DNA of 64,000 nucleotides from an uncultured Oscillospiraceae bacterium (GTDB taxonomy: Bacteria; Bacillota; Clostridia; Oscillospirales; Oscillospiraceae): assembly GCA_910585265.1 (NCBI GenBank), contig CAJUCA010000011.1, forward strand, positions 3,552-67,551. Direction: 5' to 3'. The translations under genes and the position numbers were made by a program. Every line of letters begins with the position of its first letter. Positions within the stretch are counted from its first letter, which is position 1. Shown here in pieces: positions 16,843 to 25,459 of this stretch. Below the pieces are notes generated by a model that was given only the letters and a program-made list of their open reading frames with translations, searched no databases and was not told the origin of the DNA.

Positions 16843-17184
16843 TTACACCAGCTGGATAATCGCCATCTCGGCGGCGTCGCCGCGGCGGGGGCCAAGCTTC
16901 AGCACCCGGGTGTAGCCGCCGTTGCGGTCGGCGTACTTGGGGCCGATCTGGTCGAACAGCTTCTTGGCCACGTCCTCCTTGGTGACGTAGGCCAGCACCT
17001 GGCGGTAGGCGGCCAGGTTGTTCTTCTTGGCCAGGGTGATCATCTTCTCGGCGATGGGGGCGACCTCCTTGGCCCGGGAGTAGGTGGTCTTGATCTGCCC
17101 GTTCTCCAGCAGGTAGGTGGTCATGGCGCGCAGCATGGCGCGACGCTGGTCGCTGGTGCGGCCCAGCTTACGGTTCTTAGCCAT
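16843..17184 (-). CDS. rplQ: 50S ribosomal protein L17
   Basis: This 113-residue protein begins MAKNRKLGRTSDQRRAML, the L17 signature, and ends in a GDAAEMAIIQLV segment. L17 binds 23S rRNA near the exit tunnel. It is the last gene of the ribosomal cluster, after rpoA with a ~106-bp gap containing two small GC-rich hairpins (for example CCCCGC/GCGGGG near 17201-17217). A terminator follows. Confidence 0.97.
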   Translation of the reverse strand: MAKNRKLGRTSDQRRAMLRAMTTYLLENGQIKTTYSRAKEVAPIAEKMITLAKKNNLAAYRQVLAYVTKEDVAKKLFDQIGPKYADRNGGYTRVLKLGPRRGDAAEMAIIQLV

Positions 17185-17290
17185 AGGTTAGCACTCCTTC
17201 GGCCCCGCTTGGCGGGGTGTCTAAATTCGTTCTGACGCCCGCAGAGCGCGGGTTCATACAGGGAGGAACGTTACATACCCCTGTACCGTC

Positions 17291-18241
17291 TTATAAATTC
17301 TCGTCGCTGGCCAGGGACAGGCCCATCATCGCCAGCTTGTTGATGACTTCCTCCAGGGACTTGCGGCCCAGGTTGCGCACCTTCATCATCTCGTCCTCGG
17401 TCTTGGAGATGAGGTCCTCCACGGTGTTGATGTTGGCCCGCTTCAGGCAGTTGAAGGAGCGCACGGACAGATCCAGCTCCTCAATGGTAAGCTCCAGCAC
17501 CTTGTCGCGCTGGGCCTCGGCCTTCTCCACCACGGTGGCCTTGGAGCCCATGGTTTCGGACAAATCGGTGAACAGGGTAAAGTGATCCACCAGAATCCGG
17601 GCACCCAGGGAGACGGCGTCCCGGGCAGAAATCGTGCCGTTGGTCCAGACCTCCAGCGTCAGCTTATCGTAGTCTGTGGCGTCGCCCACGCGGGTGTTCT
17701 CCACGAAGTAGTTCACCTTGCGCACGGGGGTATACACCGAGTCCACGGGGATGACGCCGATGATAGTCTGGGCGGGCTTGTTCCGGTCCGCAGTGACATA
17801 GCCCCGGCCCTGGGACAGGGTAAGCTCCATGTTGAGCGTGGCCTCGGGGCCCAGGGTGGCGATGTGGTGCTCCGGATTCAGGATCTCCACGTCGCTGTCG
17901 GTTTTGATGTCCCCCGCGGTGACGTCGCCCTCGCCGGCGGCCTCGATGTAGACCGTTTTCACACCCTCGCTGTACAGCTTGGCGATGATGCCCTTGATGT
18001 TGAGGACAATCTCCGTCACATCCTCCTTCACCCCGGGGATGACGGAGAACTCATGCTGCACACCGGCGATCTTGACGGTGGTGACCGCCGTGCCGGGCAG
18101 CGAGGACAGCAGGATGCGGCGCAGGGAGTTGCCGATGGTGGTGCCGTAGCCCCGCTCCAGCGGCTCGACCACGTATTTCCCGTAGGAATCGTCGCCCACA
18201 TTCTCGATGCATTCGATACGCGGCTTCTGGATTTCTACCAT
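17291..18241 (-). CDS. rpoA: DNA-directed RNA polymerase subunit alpha
   Basis: This 316-residue protein begins MVEIQKPRIECIE. The N-terminal dimerisation domain (residues ~1-230) includes GYGTTIGNSLRRILLSSLPG. A short linker leads to the C-terminal DNA/activator-binding domain (~245-316) with LDLSVRSFNCLKRANI and the helix-hairpin-helix NLGRKSLEEV. It assembles with beta and beta' and contacts upstream promoter elements. The length is normal for Firmicutes. It lies between rpsD and rplQ as usual. Confidence 0.98.
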   Translation of the reverse strand: MVEIQKPRIECIENVGDDSYGKYVVEPLERGYGTTIGNSLRRILLSSLPGTAVTTVKIAGVQHEFSVIPGVKEDVTEIVLNIKGIIAKLYSEGVKTVYIEAAGEGDVTAGDIKTDSDVEILNPEHHIATLGPEATLNMELTLSQGRGYVTADRNKPAQTIIGVIPVDSVYTPVRKVNYFVENTRVGDATDYDKLTLEVWTNGTISARDAVSLGARILVDHFTLFTDLSETMGSKATVVEKAEAQRDKVLELTIEELDLSVRSFNCLKRANINTVEDLISKTEDEMMKVRNLGRKSLEEVINKLAMMGLSLASDENL

Positions 18242-18315
18242 ATCGTGTGTTACCCTCCTTTTACAGTGGCGTGTGTTGCCGGGAATCGCTCGGTAGGGTC
18301 GTTGTACGGCGGGGT

Positions 18316-18334
18316 GCCCGCCGTCCCGAAGAAC
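18316..18334. repeat. hairpin in the rpsD-rpoA gap
   Basis: ACGGCGGG and CCCGCCGT form an 8-bp perfect stem with a GTG loop, in the 129-bp gap between rpsD and rpoA. A GTAGGG lies about 20 bp to its left, reminiscent of the GTAG-headed REPs elsewhere in the window, but the spacing differs. Confidence 0.5.
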
Positions 18335-18370
18335 GGCGGGAAGCCCCGGAATACCGACAAATTGACGGCA

Positions 18371-18970
18371 TTACTTGGAGTACAACTCCACGATGAGGTT
18401 GACAGCAACTTCGAAGTCGATATCGTCCCGGGCGGGCATGGCAACGACCTTGCCCTCCAGCGGCGCGTTCTTCGCCTTCTCCAGCCACTTGGGGGCGGCC
18501 ACGAACCGGTCGTCCTCCACCATCTTCTTGAACTTGGCGGAGGAACGGCTCTTGTCCCGCACAGCAATGACCTCGCCGGGCTTCACCAGGTAGGAGGGGA
18601 TGTTCACCCGCTTGCCGTTGACGGTGAAGTGGCCGTGGTTCACCAGCTGGCGGGCCTCCCGCCGGGTGGCGGCCAGGCCCAGGCGGAACACCACGTTGTC
18701 CAGCCGACGCTCCAGCAGAGTCATCAGCTCGTCGCCGGTGTTGCCCTTCATCCGGGCGGCCTTCTCGTAGTAGGCGCGGAACTGCTTCTCCAGCACGCCG
18801 TAAACAAACTTGACCTTCTGCTTCTCGGTGAGCTGGAGCGCGTACTCGCTCTTTTTGGGGCGGCGCTGGGGGCCGGGGTTCCGGTTGGACTCCTTGTTCA
18901 CGCCCATGACGGCGGGGGAGATCCCCAGCGTACGGCAGCGTTTCAGGTAGGGCTGCATATTCTTAGCCAT
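18371..18970 (-). CDS. rpsD: 30S ribosomal protein S4
   Basis: This 199-residue protein starts MAKNMQPYLKRCRTLG. The S4 RNA-binding domain is seen at RLDNVVFRLGLAATRREARQ and VNHGHFTVNGKRVNIPSYLV (residues ~90-150). S4 is a primary 16S rRNA binder and, in many bacteria, an autoregulator. This copy lacks the four-Cys zinc motif found in some S4 proteins. It is the fourth gene of the alpha segment after rpmJ, rpsM and rpsK. Confidence 0.97.
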   Translation of the reverse strand: MAKNMQPYLKRCRTLGISPAVMGVNKESNRNPGPQRRPKKSEYALQLTEKQKVKFVYGVLEKQFRAYYEKAARMKGNTGDELMTLLERRLDNVVFRLGLAATRREARQLVNHGHFTVNGKRVNIPSYLVKPGEVIAVRDKSRSSAKFKKMVEDDRFVAAPKWLEKAKNAPLEGKVVAMPARDDIDFEVAVNLIVELYSK

Positions 18971-18991
18971 ATCGGTTTTCCTCCTTCCAGA

Positions 18992-19387
18992 TCAGACGCG
19001 GCGACGCTTGGGGGGACGGCAGCCGTTGTGGGGCACGGGGGTCACGTCCTTGATGAGGGTGACCTCCAGACCCACGGCCTGCAATGCCCGGATAGCGGCC
19101 TCGCGCCCTTGGCCGGGACCCTTGACGTACACCTCGACGCTCTTGAGGCCGCACTGGTCGATGGCGGCGTTGGCGGCGGTCTCGGCGGCGGTCTGGGCGG
19201 CGTAGGGGGTGGACTTCCGGGAGCCCCGGAAGCCCATCTCGCCGGAGGAGGCCCAGGACAGGGCGTTGCCCTGCATATCGGTGACGGTGATCATGGTGTT
19301 GTTGAAGGAGGAGCGGATATGCACCTGACCCTTCTCTACGTTCTTGCGCTCGCGGCGACGCTTGATAGTTTTCTTATTAGCAGCCAT
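18992..19387 (-). CDS. rpsK: 30S ribosomal protein S11
   Basis: This 131-residue protein has the conserved GQVHIRSSFNNTMITVTD segment, the SWASSGEMGFRGSRKSTPYAAQ core and the C-terminal VTPVPHNGCRPPKRRRV that contacts 16S rRNA at the platform. It lies 15 bp after rpsM and 21 bp before rpsD. Confidence 0.98.
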   Translation of the reverse strand: MAANKKTIKRRRERKNVEKGQVHIRSSFNNTMITVTDMQGNALSWASSGEMGFRGSRKSTPYAAQTAAETAANAAIDQCGLKSVEVYVKGPGQGREAAIRALQAVGLEVTLIKDVTPVPHNGCRPPKRRRV

Positions 19388-19402
19388 GTTGAATATCCCT
19401 CC

Positions 19403-19771
19403 TTACTTCTTCTTGTTGGCGACGGTGCGCTTGGGACCTTTGCGGGTACGCGCGTTGGTCTTAGAACGCTGGCCGCGCACAGGAAGGCCCTTGCGATGGC
19501 GGACGCCGCGGTAGCAGCCGATCTCGGTCAGTCGCTTGATGTCCATCGCCACGTTGCGGCGCAGGTCGCCCTCCACGGTGTACTCGTGGCCGATGATCTC
19601 GCGCAGCTTGGCCTCCTCGGCGTCGGTGAGATCCTTCACGCGGGTATCGGGGTTGATGCCCGCCTTCTCCAGGATCTGGCTCGCGCTGGTGCGGCCGATG
19701 CCATAAATATAGGTGAGTCCGATCTCGACTCGCTTCTCCTTCGGCAGATCAATGCCGGCAATACGTGCCAT
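19403..19771 (-). CDS. rpsM: 30S ribosomal protein S13
   Basis: This 122-residue protein begins MARIAGIDLPKEKRVEIGL. The helix-two-turn-helix with GIGRTSASQIL follows, then the basic tail GLPVRGQRSKTNARTRKGP that reaches toward the P-site tRNA. It is 16 bp from rpmJ. Confidence 0.98.
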   Translation of the reverse strand: MARIAGIDLPKEKRVEIGLTYIYGIGRTSASQILEKAGINPDTRVKDLTDAEEAKLREIIGHEYTVEGDLRRNVAMDIKRLTEIGCYRGVRHRKGLPVRGQRSKTNARTRKGPKRTVANKKK

Positions 19772-19787
19772 ACTCTATGTCCCTCCT

Positions 19788-19901
19788 TTAACCTTGTCTC
19801 TGCTTGTGCTTGGGGTTCTCGCAAATGACCATGACTTTGCCCTTGCGCTTGATGATCTTGCACTTCTCGCACATGGGCTTGACAGACGGTCTGACTTTCA
19901 T
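19788..19901 (-). CDS. rpmJ: 50S ribosomal protein L36
   Basis: This 37-residue protein begins MKVRPSVKPMCEKCKIIKRK. It is the zinc (C+) form, with CEKC (Cys11 and Cys14), Cys27 and His32 as ligands. The start at 19901 gives the usual 37-residue length and has AGGAGG about 9 bases upstream. Confidence 0.97.
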   Translation of the reverse strand: MKVRPSVKPMCEKCKIIKRKGKVMVICENPKHKQRQG

Positions 19902-19986
19902 ATCGTTTAACCTCCTGTTAATGCCTTGAATGGCCCCGGCGGGGTAGAAGCAAGGTTCCATGCTCTCCGCCGGTCGTGGATGCTTC

Positions 19987-20059
19987 GTAGGGGCGCACAT
20001 TGTGCGCCCGTTCTGACGTGCTCCCTCTGGGGAACCGGGCGCACATTGTGCGCCCCTAC
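19987..20059. repeat. GTAG-headed REP pair (BIME), class 2
   Basis: GTAG (19987-19990) is followed by the palindrome GGGCGCACATTGTGCGCCC (19991-20009). After 27 bp the same palindrome recurs at 20037-20055, followed by CTAC (20056-20059). This is an inverted pair with GTAG at both outer ends, located in the rpmJ-infA gap of the ribosomal operon. A single copy lies at 41791-41813. Confidence 0.75.
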
Positions 20060-20069
20060 ACGCCGGGTC

Positions 20070-20288
20070 TTACTTCGATCTCCAGGTGATCCGGCCCCGG
20101 GTCAGGTCGTAGGGCGACATCTGAACCGTGACCTTGTCGCCGGGGAGAATGCGGATGAAGTTCATCCGCAGCTTCCCGGAAATGTGTGCCAGGATAATGT
20201 GTCCATTTCCAATATCCACGTTGAACGTGGTGTTAGGCAGGGCCTCGGTGACGACGCCCTCCAACTCGATCATGTCGTCTTTTGCCAA
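20070..20288 (-). CDS. infA: translation initiation factor IF-1
   Basis: This 72-residue S1/OB-fold protein begins MAKDDMIELEGVVTEALPN, with FNVDIGNGHIILAHISGKLR and PGDKVTVQMSPYDLTRGRI. IF-1 occupies the A site during initiation. It follows the KOW-domain gene by 4 bp and precedes rpmJ across a REP-containing gap, in the normal order for Clostridia. Confidence 0.98.
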   Translation of the reverse strand: MAKDDMIELEGVVTEALPNTTFNVDIGNGHIILAHISGKLRMNFIRILPGDKVTVQMSPYDLTRGRITWRSK

Positions 20289-20292
20289 AGCG

Positions 20293-20586
20293 TCATACCT
20301 CCAGTTGATCTCGGAACGCGGCCAGCGCCCTTCTCAGTTCCTTGTCGCTCAGGGCCTCGCCCTGCTTCAGCTTTTGAATGGCGGGGTGGTCGAACCCACC
20401 GGTGAGCAGCTTCACGTGATGGAAAGCCTTGACCTTGGGGCGGGCGGCCCTCCTCCGCTTGCCGTCGGCAAGCAGCAGGCGTCTCCCCTCCTGGACAATT
20501 CCCATCACGCAGAACAGCCCGCCCTTGTCCCGCCCGGCCTGGGCGCGGACGATCCAGCCGGTATAATCGGGCATCGTGCTGCTCAT
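20293..20586 (-). CDS. KOW domain RNA-binding protein (L14e-like)
   Basis: This 97-residue protein begins MSSTMPDYTGWIVRAQAG. The N-terminal half carries a KOW-like turn, RDKGGLFCVMGIVQEG, followed by a basic stretch GKRRRAARPKVKAFHHV. Genes of this kind sit between map and infA in many Clostridia and are annotated as KOW-domain RNA-binding proteins; their role is not established. The ATG overlaps the map stop by 4 bp (ATGA). Confidence 0.85.
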   Translation of the reverse strand: MSSTMPDYTGWIVRAQAGRDKGGLFCVMGIVQEGRRLLLADGKRRRAARPKVKAFHHVKLLTGGFDHPAIQKLKQGEALSDKELRRALAAFRDQLEV

Positions 20587-21356
20587 AAATAGGCCCCGTC
20601 CTCGGTGACGGTGGTGATCTCCGGCCCGTCCTCCGTGATCAGGATGGTGTTTTCGTAATGGGCCGCCAGGGAGCCGTCCACCGTCACGGTGGTCCAGCCG
20701 TCCTTCAGCACCTTCACGTGCCAGTCCCCCGCGCACACCATAGGCTCCACCGCCACGGCCATACCCGGCTGAAGCCGGGCACCGTGCCCGGCGGGGCCGA
20801 AGTTGGGCACCTCCGGGGCCTCGTGGAGCTTTACCCCCACGCCGTGGCCCACAAAGTCCCGCACCACCGAATAGCCGTGCTTCTCCACGTAGCTCTGAAC
20901 CGCGTGGGAGATGTCGGATACCCGCTGGCCCGCCCGGGCGAACTGGAAGCCCTCCCAAAAGCTCTGACGGGTCACATCCATGAGCCGCTGGGCCTCGGGA
21001 GACACCGCCCCGCAGGGATAGGTGGCGGCGCAGTCGCCGTGGAAGCCCTCAAAATGCGCCCCCACGTCGATGCTCACAATGTCCCCCTCCTTCAGCACAA
21101 TCCGCCTGGAGGGGATGCCGTGAATCACCACGTCGTTCACCGAGATGCAGGCCGAACCGGAAAAGCCTCCGTACCCCAGGAAGGACGGCTCCGCCCCCTG
21201 GCCCCGGATGAATTTGCGTACCGCGTCGTCAATCTCCCCGGTGGTAACGCCGGGGCGGACCATCTGGCCCGCCAGCGACCGGGCCTGGGCGGTGATCCGT
21301 CCGGCCCTGCGCATGGCCTCCTGCTCCCGGGGGGACTTCAGCGTGATCAGCTCCAT
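20583..21356 (-). CDS. map: type I methionine aminopeptidase
   Basis: This 257-residue enzyme removes the N-terminal Met from nascent proteins. Five metal ligands can be seen: Asp in SIDVGAHFEGFHGD (two Asp), His in VGHGVGVKLHE, and two Glu in AVEPMV and near the C-terminus at ILITEDGPEI. It begins MELITLKSPREQEAMRRAG. It is placed 2 bp after adk and overlaps the KOW gene by 4 bp, as is normal for the spc-alpha junction in Firmicutes. Confidence 0.97.
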   Translation of the reverse strand: MELITLKSPREQEAMRRAGRITAQARSLAGQMVRPGVTTGEIDDAVRKFIRGQGAEPSFLGYGGFSGSACISVNDVVIHGIPSRRIVLKEGDIVSIDVGAHFEGFHGDCAATYPCGAVSPEAQRLMDVTRQSFWEGFQFARAGQRVSDISHAVQSYVEKHGYSVVRDFVGHGVGVKLHEAPEVPNFGPAGHGARLQPGMAVAVEPMVCAGDWHVKVLKDGWTTVTVDGSLAAHYENTILITEDGPEITTVTEDGAYL

Positions 21357-21358
21357 GG

Positions 21359-21991
21359 TCAGACACCCAGGACGGCGGCGATGGCCTTGGCCGTATCCTC
21401 AATGGTGGGCTGGTTCTCCACCGACTTGAGGACGCCCCGCTGGGCGTAGAACTCCTTGAGCGGTTCGGTCTGGGCGTGGTACACCTTCAGACGGTCCAGC
21501 ACGGTCTCCGGCTTGTCGTCGTCCCGCTGGACCAGCTTGCCGCCGCAGGCGTCGCACACGCCCTCCGCCTTGGGGGGCGCGGCCTCCACGTGATACGTGG
21601 CTCCGCAGGCGGTGCAGGCCCGCCGGCCGGACATACGCCGCTGGATCTCCTCGTCGGCGACCTCAATGTCCAGCACACAGTCGAAGCGGATGCCGCTGGC
21701 CTCCAGGGCCTCGGCCTGGGCGATGGTGCGGGGCACGCCGTCCAGGATATAGCCCTTCCGGCAGTCCTCCTCGCCCAGCCGCTCCGCGATGATGCCGATG
21801 ATCACCTCGTCGGGCACCAGCTTGCCCGCGTCCATGTAGCTCTTGGCCTGGAGTCCCACGGGCGTGCCGTTTTTCACGGCAGCCCGCAGGATGTTCCCTG
21901 TGGAAATGGTGGGGATGCCCAGCCGCTCACTGAAGATGGCGGCCTGGGTCCCCTTACCGGCGCCGGGTGCGCCGAGCATAATGAGTTTCAT
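21359..21991 (-). CDS. adk: adenylate kinase
   Basis: This 210-residue enzyme catalyses ATP + AMP to 2 ADP. The P-loop is GAPGAGKGTQ (residues 7-16). The long-form LID carries a four-Cys zinc site, CTAC near residue 130 and CDAC about 20 residues later, and the NMP-binding signature GVPRTIAQAEAL is present (the usual GFPRT has Val). The start at 21991 is chosen for the P-loop spacing and the AGGGGTGA ribosome site. It lies between secY and map. Confidence 0.97.
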   Translation of the reverse strand: MKLIMLGAPGAGKGTQAAIFSERLGIPTISTGNILRAAVKNGTPVGLQAKSYMDAGKLVPDEVIIGIIAERLGEEDCRKGYILDGVPRTIAQAEALEASGIRFDCVLDIEVADEEIQRRMSGRRACTACGATYHVEAAPPKAEGVCDACGGKLVQRDDDKPETVLDRLKVYHAQTEPLKEFYAQRGVLKSVENQPTIEDTAKAIAAVLGV

Positions 21992-22008
21992 GTCAGTCAC
22001 CCCTGGGC

Positions 22009-23346
22009 TCACTCAAGGAAGCCCTTGTAGTGGCGCATCATGAGCTGGGCCTCCAGAGCCTTCACGGTCTCCAGGGCCACGCCCACCACGATGATGACGG
22101 AGGTGCCGCCGATGCCCAGGCTGCTGCCCGCGCTGCTCTTGAACAGGGCCATGATGTTGCCCACGATGGTGGGCAGCAGGGCCACGATGCCCAGGTAAAT
22201 CGCGCCGAACATGGTCAGCCGGGAAATGACCTTGCTGAGGAAGTCGCTGGTGGGCTTGCCCGGACGGAAGCCGGGGATGAACCCGCCGTTCTTCTTCAGG
22301 TTGTTGGCCACCTCAACGGGGTTGAACTGGATGGTGTTGTAGAAATAGCTGAACAGGATGATCAGCAGGCAGTACACAACACTGTACACCAGCCCCGTGG
22401 GGGAGAAAATCTCCTCGAACGCCTTCCAGCCCGCGCCCTTGTTGGGGATAAACATCCCGATGGTGGCGGGAATGGAGGCGATGGCCTGGGCGAAGATAAT
22501 GGGCAGCACGCCGGACATATTCACCTTGATGGGGATATGGCTGGACTGGCCGCCGTACATCTTCCGGCCCACCACCCGCTTGGCGTACTGCACGGGGATG
22601 CGCCGTTCGGCGTCGGTGATGAACACGATGAACGCCACCAGCAAGAGCATACCGATGATCACAAAGGGGACGAACACCGGGTGCATCACGATGGCCGTTT
22701 TGGGATCCGCATTGGCCATCCAGGCCCTGACGCCGTTGTAGATGGTGGACACCATGGCGGGGCCACGGGCCACGATACCGGCGAACAGGATGATGGAGAT
22801 GCCGTTTCCGATGCCGAACTCGGTGATCTGCTCACCCAGCCACATCAGGAAGGCGGAGCCGGCCACGAAAGCGGCGATGATAACGAAGGCGGGCCACACG
22901 CCCTGCACCGTCAGCAGGCTGGTGCCGTTGGATCCAACCCGCAGGAAGGTGTAGAAGCCGAACGCCTGGATGATGGCGATGGCCACGGTGGCGTACCGGG
23001 TGATGGCCTCCAGCTTCTTCTTGCCTTCCTCGCCGCCCTCCTTCTGGAGACGCTCCAGGGCGGGTATTGCGATAGTCAGCAGCTGGATGATGATGGAGCT
23101 GTTGATATAGGGCTGGATGCTGAGGGCAAACACCGTAGCCTGGGCGAAGGCGTCGCCGCTCATCACGTTCAGCAGGCCGAAGATGGTGCCCGACTGGGAC
23201 TGGATATAGTCGCTCAGGGTCTTGGTGTCGATGAAGGGCACCGGGATGGCGGAGCCAACCCGGAAGATCAGCAGGGCGAACACCGTAAACAGGATCTTAC
23301 CCCGCAGCTCCGGCACCTTCCAGGCGTTTTTGATGGTCTGAATCAT
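22009..23346 (-). CDS. secY: protein translocase subunit SecY
   Basis: This 445-residue channel protein has ten expected transmembrane segments. It begins MIQTIKNAWKVPELRGKIL. The plug region SGDAFAQATVFALSIQPYINSSI, the fifth-cytoplasmic-loop basic residues in AERRIPVQYAKRVVGRKMYGG, and GFIPGFRPGKPTSDFL are recognisable. It forms the Sec channel used by the SLH proteins in this window. It follows rplO by 2 bp. Confidence 0.98.
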   Translation of the reverse strand: MIQTIKNAWKVPELRGKILFTVFALLIFRVGSAIPVPFIDTKTLSDYIQSQSGTIFGLLNVMSGDAFAQATVFALSIQPYINSSIIIQLLTIAIPALERLQKEGGEEGKKKLEAITRYATVAIAIIQAFGFYTFLRVGSNGTSLLTVQGVWPAFVIIAAFVAGSAFLMWLGEQITEFGIGNGISIILFAGIVARGPAMVSTIYNGVRAWMANADPKTAIVMHPVFVPFVIIGMLLLVAFIVFITDAERRIPVQYAKRVVGRKMYGGQSSHIPIKVNMSGVLPIIFAQAIASIPATIGMFIPNKGAGWKAFEEIFSPTGLVYSVVYCLLIILFSYFYNTIQFNPVEVANNLKKNGGFIPGFRPGKPTSDFLSKVISRLTMFGAIYLGIVALLPTIVGNIMALFKSSAGSSLGIGGTSVIIVVGVALETVKALEAQLMMRHYKGFLE

Positions 23347-23348
23347 GC

Positions 23349-23789
23349 TCAGATCACCTCCGCCGTACCGCCCGCCTTTTCGATCTTCTCTTTGGCCGAG
23401 GCGGAGAAAGCGGACGCCCGGACGGTGAGCTTCTTGGTCAGCTCCCCGTTGCCGAGGATCTTGACGCCGTACTCACACTTGGAAATGATACCCTTTTCCA
23501 GCAGGTCGCAAACATTCACCACCGCGCCGTCCTCGAACTTGTTCAGGGCGGAGACGTTGATGGCCTCCAGACGCTTGGCGAAAATGTTGTGGAAGCCCCG
23601 TTTGGGCAGGCGGCGGGCCAGAGGCATCTGGCCGCCCTCAAACCCGATGCGGACGCCGCCGCCGGAACGGGCCCACTGGCCCTTGTGGCCGCGGCCGGCG
23701 GTCTTGCCGTTGCCGGTGCCGGGACCGCGCCCCTTGCGCTTGCCCACCTGGGTGGAGCCGGGGGCGGGAGACAGTTCATGCAGATTCAT
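23349..23789 (-). CDS. rplO: 50S ribosomal protein L15
   Basis: This 146-residue protein begins MNLHELSPAPGSTQVGKR and has the Gly-rich RGPGTGNGKTAGRGHKG segment that binds 23S rRNA. The start at 23789 has GGAGG in good position and gives the standard length. It lies 14 bp after rpmD. Confidence 0.97.
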   Translation of the reverse strand: MNLHELSPAPGSTQVGKRKGRGPGTGNGKTAGRGHKGQWARSGGGVRIGFEGGQMPLARRLPKRGFHNIFAKRLEAINVSALNKFEDGAVVNVCDLLEKGIISKCEYGVKILGNGELTKKLTVRASAFSASAKEKIEKAGGTAEVI

Positions 23790-23803
23790 GGTCAGCACCT
23801 CCA

Positions 23804-23989
23804 TTAGGCGTTCTCGGTCACCTGGAGCAGGTAACCGATGTGGGCGATCTTGCCCCGGGTAGCCTCGTTGTCGGGCTGCACGGTGGTGTCGCCGATCTTG
23901 CGCAGGCCCAGGGCCTCGGCGGTGGCCTTATGCTTGGCCAGGCGGCCGTTCAGGCTCTTGACGAGCTTGATGTTGATAGTCTTAGCCAT
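23804..23989 (-). CDS. rpmD: 50S ribosomal protein L30
   Basis: This 61-residue protein begins MAKTINIKLVKSLNGRLAKH and contains LGLRKIGDTTVQPDN, typical of bacterial L30. The start at 23989 follows a GGAGG, giving the usual ~60 residues. It lies between rpsE and rplO. Confidence 0.97.
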   Translation of the reverse strand: MAKTINIKLVKSLNGRLAKHKATAEALGLRKIGDTTVQPDNEATRGKIAHIGYLLQVTENA

Positions 23990-24003
23990 TGTCGTGAGCC
24001 TCC

Positions 24004-24504
24004 TTACCCTAAGATTTCTTCCACGCTCTTGCCGCGGATCTTGGCGACCTGGGCGGGGCTGCGCAGGGACTTGAGCCCCTCCATGGTGGCGGCCACCACG
24101 TTCTGGGGGTTGTTGGTGCGCAGGCACTTGGCGCGGATGTCGGACACGCCCGCGGCCTCCATCACCGCGCGCACGGGGCCGCCGGCGATGATGCCGGTAC
24201 CCTTGCTGGCGGGCTTGAGGAGGACGCGGCCTGCGCCGAACTCGCCGATGACCTCGTGGGGGATGGTGGTGCCGGACAGGGTGACGTTCACCATGTTCTT
24301 CTTGGCGTCCTCGATGCCCTTGCGGATGGCCTCGGCCACCTCGGCGGCCTTGCCCAGGCCGAAGCCCACGCGGCCCTTCTCGTCGCCGACCACCATCAGG
24401 GCGGAGAACTTGGCCACACGGCCGCCCTTAACGGTCTTGGAAACGCGGTTCAGGTAAACCAGCTTCTCCACGAACTCCTTGGGTTCTCTTTCAAAACGAG
24501 CCAT
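24004..24504 (-). CDS. rpsE: 30S ribosomal protein S5
   Basis: This 166-residue protein has the double-stranded RNA-binding fold seen in LVYLNRVSKTVKGGRVAKF, then GVGFGLGKAAEVAEAIRK-type sequence, and IAGGPVRAVMEAAGVSDI. S5 is involved in translational fidelity. It lies between rplR and rpmD with short gaps. Confidence 0.97.
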   Translation of the reverse strand: MARFEREPKEFVEKLVYLNRVSKTVKGGRVAKFSALMVVGDEKGRVGFGLGKAAEVAEAIRKGIEDAKKNMVNVTLSGTTIPHEVIGEFGAGRVLLKPASKGTGIIAGGPVRAVMEAAGVSDIRAKCLRTNNPQNVVAATMEGLKSLRSPAQVAKIRGKSVEEILG

Positions 24505-24521
24505 ACTTTTTTCCTCCTCCC

Positions 24522-24881
24522 TTAGAACTGCAGGCCGCCCTCGCGGGCACCCTCGGCCAGAGCCTTCACGCGGCCATGGTACAGGTAGCCGCCGCGGTCG
24601 AACACCACAGCTTCAATGCCCTTGTCCTTGGCGCGCTGGGCGACGGCCTCGCCCACCTTCTTGGCGGCTTCGCAGTTGCTGCCGGAGCCCTCGAAGCCCT
24701 TCTCCAGGGAAGAAGCGGACACCAGGGTGACGCCCTTGGTATCGTCGATGATCTGGGCATAGATGTTGGTGCCGCTGCGGAACACGTTCAGACGGGGACG
24801 CTCGGGGGTGCCGGACACCTTTCCGCGAACGCGCTTATGGCGGTGCAGACGCTGAGCCTTGGTATTGGGACGGTTAATCAT
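24522..24881 (-). CDS. rplR: 50S ribosomal protein L18
   Basis: This 119-residue protein has the 5S rRNA-binding region RLHRHKRVRGKVSGTPERPR and RSGTNIYAQIIDD, and the C-terminal VVFDRGGYLYHGRVKALAEG. The ATG at 24881 lies 10 bases after AAGGAGG. An in-frame GTG at 24890 sits one base from the SD and is rejected. Confidence 0.97.
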   Translation of the reverse strand: MINRPNTKAQRLHRHKRVRGKVSGTPERPRLNVFRSGTNIYAQIIDDTKGVTLVSASSLEKGFEGSGSNCEAAKKVGEAVAQRAKDKGIEAVVFDRGGYLYHGRVKALAEGAREGGLQF

Positions 24882-24899
24882 AATCGGCACACCTCCTTC

Positions 24900-25445
24900 T
24901 TATTTCTTCACGCCGGTCTTGCCAACCTTGCGGCGGATGACCTCGTCGGAATACTTGATTCCCTTGCCCTTGTAAGGCTCGGGGGGACGCTTCTCGCGGA
25001 CATTGGCCGCGAACTGGCCCACCAGCTGCTTGTCGAAGCCGGAGACCACGATCTGGTTCGCGCTGGGGGTCTCCACGGTGAGGCCCTGGGGAACCTCCAT
25101 GATCACCTGATGGGAGAAGCCCAGGTTCATCACCAGCTTGCCGCCCTCCATGGCGACGCGGAAGCCCACGCCGTTCACGTCCAGGGTCTTCTTGAAGCCG
25201 TCGGTGACGCCCACCACCATGTTGTGCAGCAGGGTGCGGGTCAGGCCGTGCAGGGAGCGGTTCTCCTTCAAATCGTTGGGACGGGTGACGCGCACCTCCG
25301 CGCCCTCCTGCTTGATGATCATGTTGGGATGGAACTGCTGGGTGAGGGTGCCCTTGGGGCCCTTCACGGTGACAACATTGTTGTCCTCAATTTTGATCTC
25401 CACGCCGGCGGGGACGGCGATAGGAGCTCTGCCAATTCTCGACAT
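24900..25445 (-). CDS. rplF: 50S ribosomal protein L6
   Basis: This 181-residue protein begins MSRIGRAPIAVPAGVEIKI. It has two tandem L6 folds and the C-terminal signature VREKRPPEPYKGKGIKY. It binds the 23S rRNA near the factor-binding site. It lies between rpsH and rplR. Confidence 0.98.
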   Translation of the reverse strand: MSRIGRAPIAVPAGVEIKIEDNNVVTVKGPKGTLTQQFHPNMIIKQEGAEVRVTRPNDLKENRSLHGLTRTLLHNMVVGVTDGFKKTLDVNGVGFRVAMEGGKLVMNLGFSHQVIMEVPQGLTVETPSANQIVVSGFDKQLVGQFAANVREKRPPEPYKGKGIKYSDEVIRRKVGKTGVKK

Positions 25446-25459
25446 TCCTATAACCCTCC

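Noticed and set aside
16378..17235. Plus-strand open frame over the cassettes and rplQ
   Set aside because: It crosses promoters, hairpins and a terminator and runs antisense to rplQ; no ribosome site.
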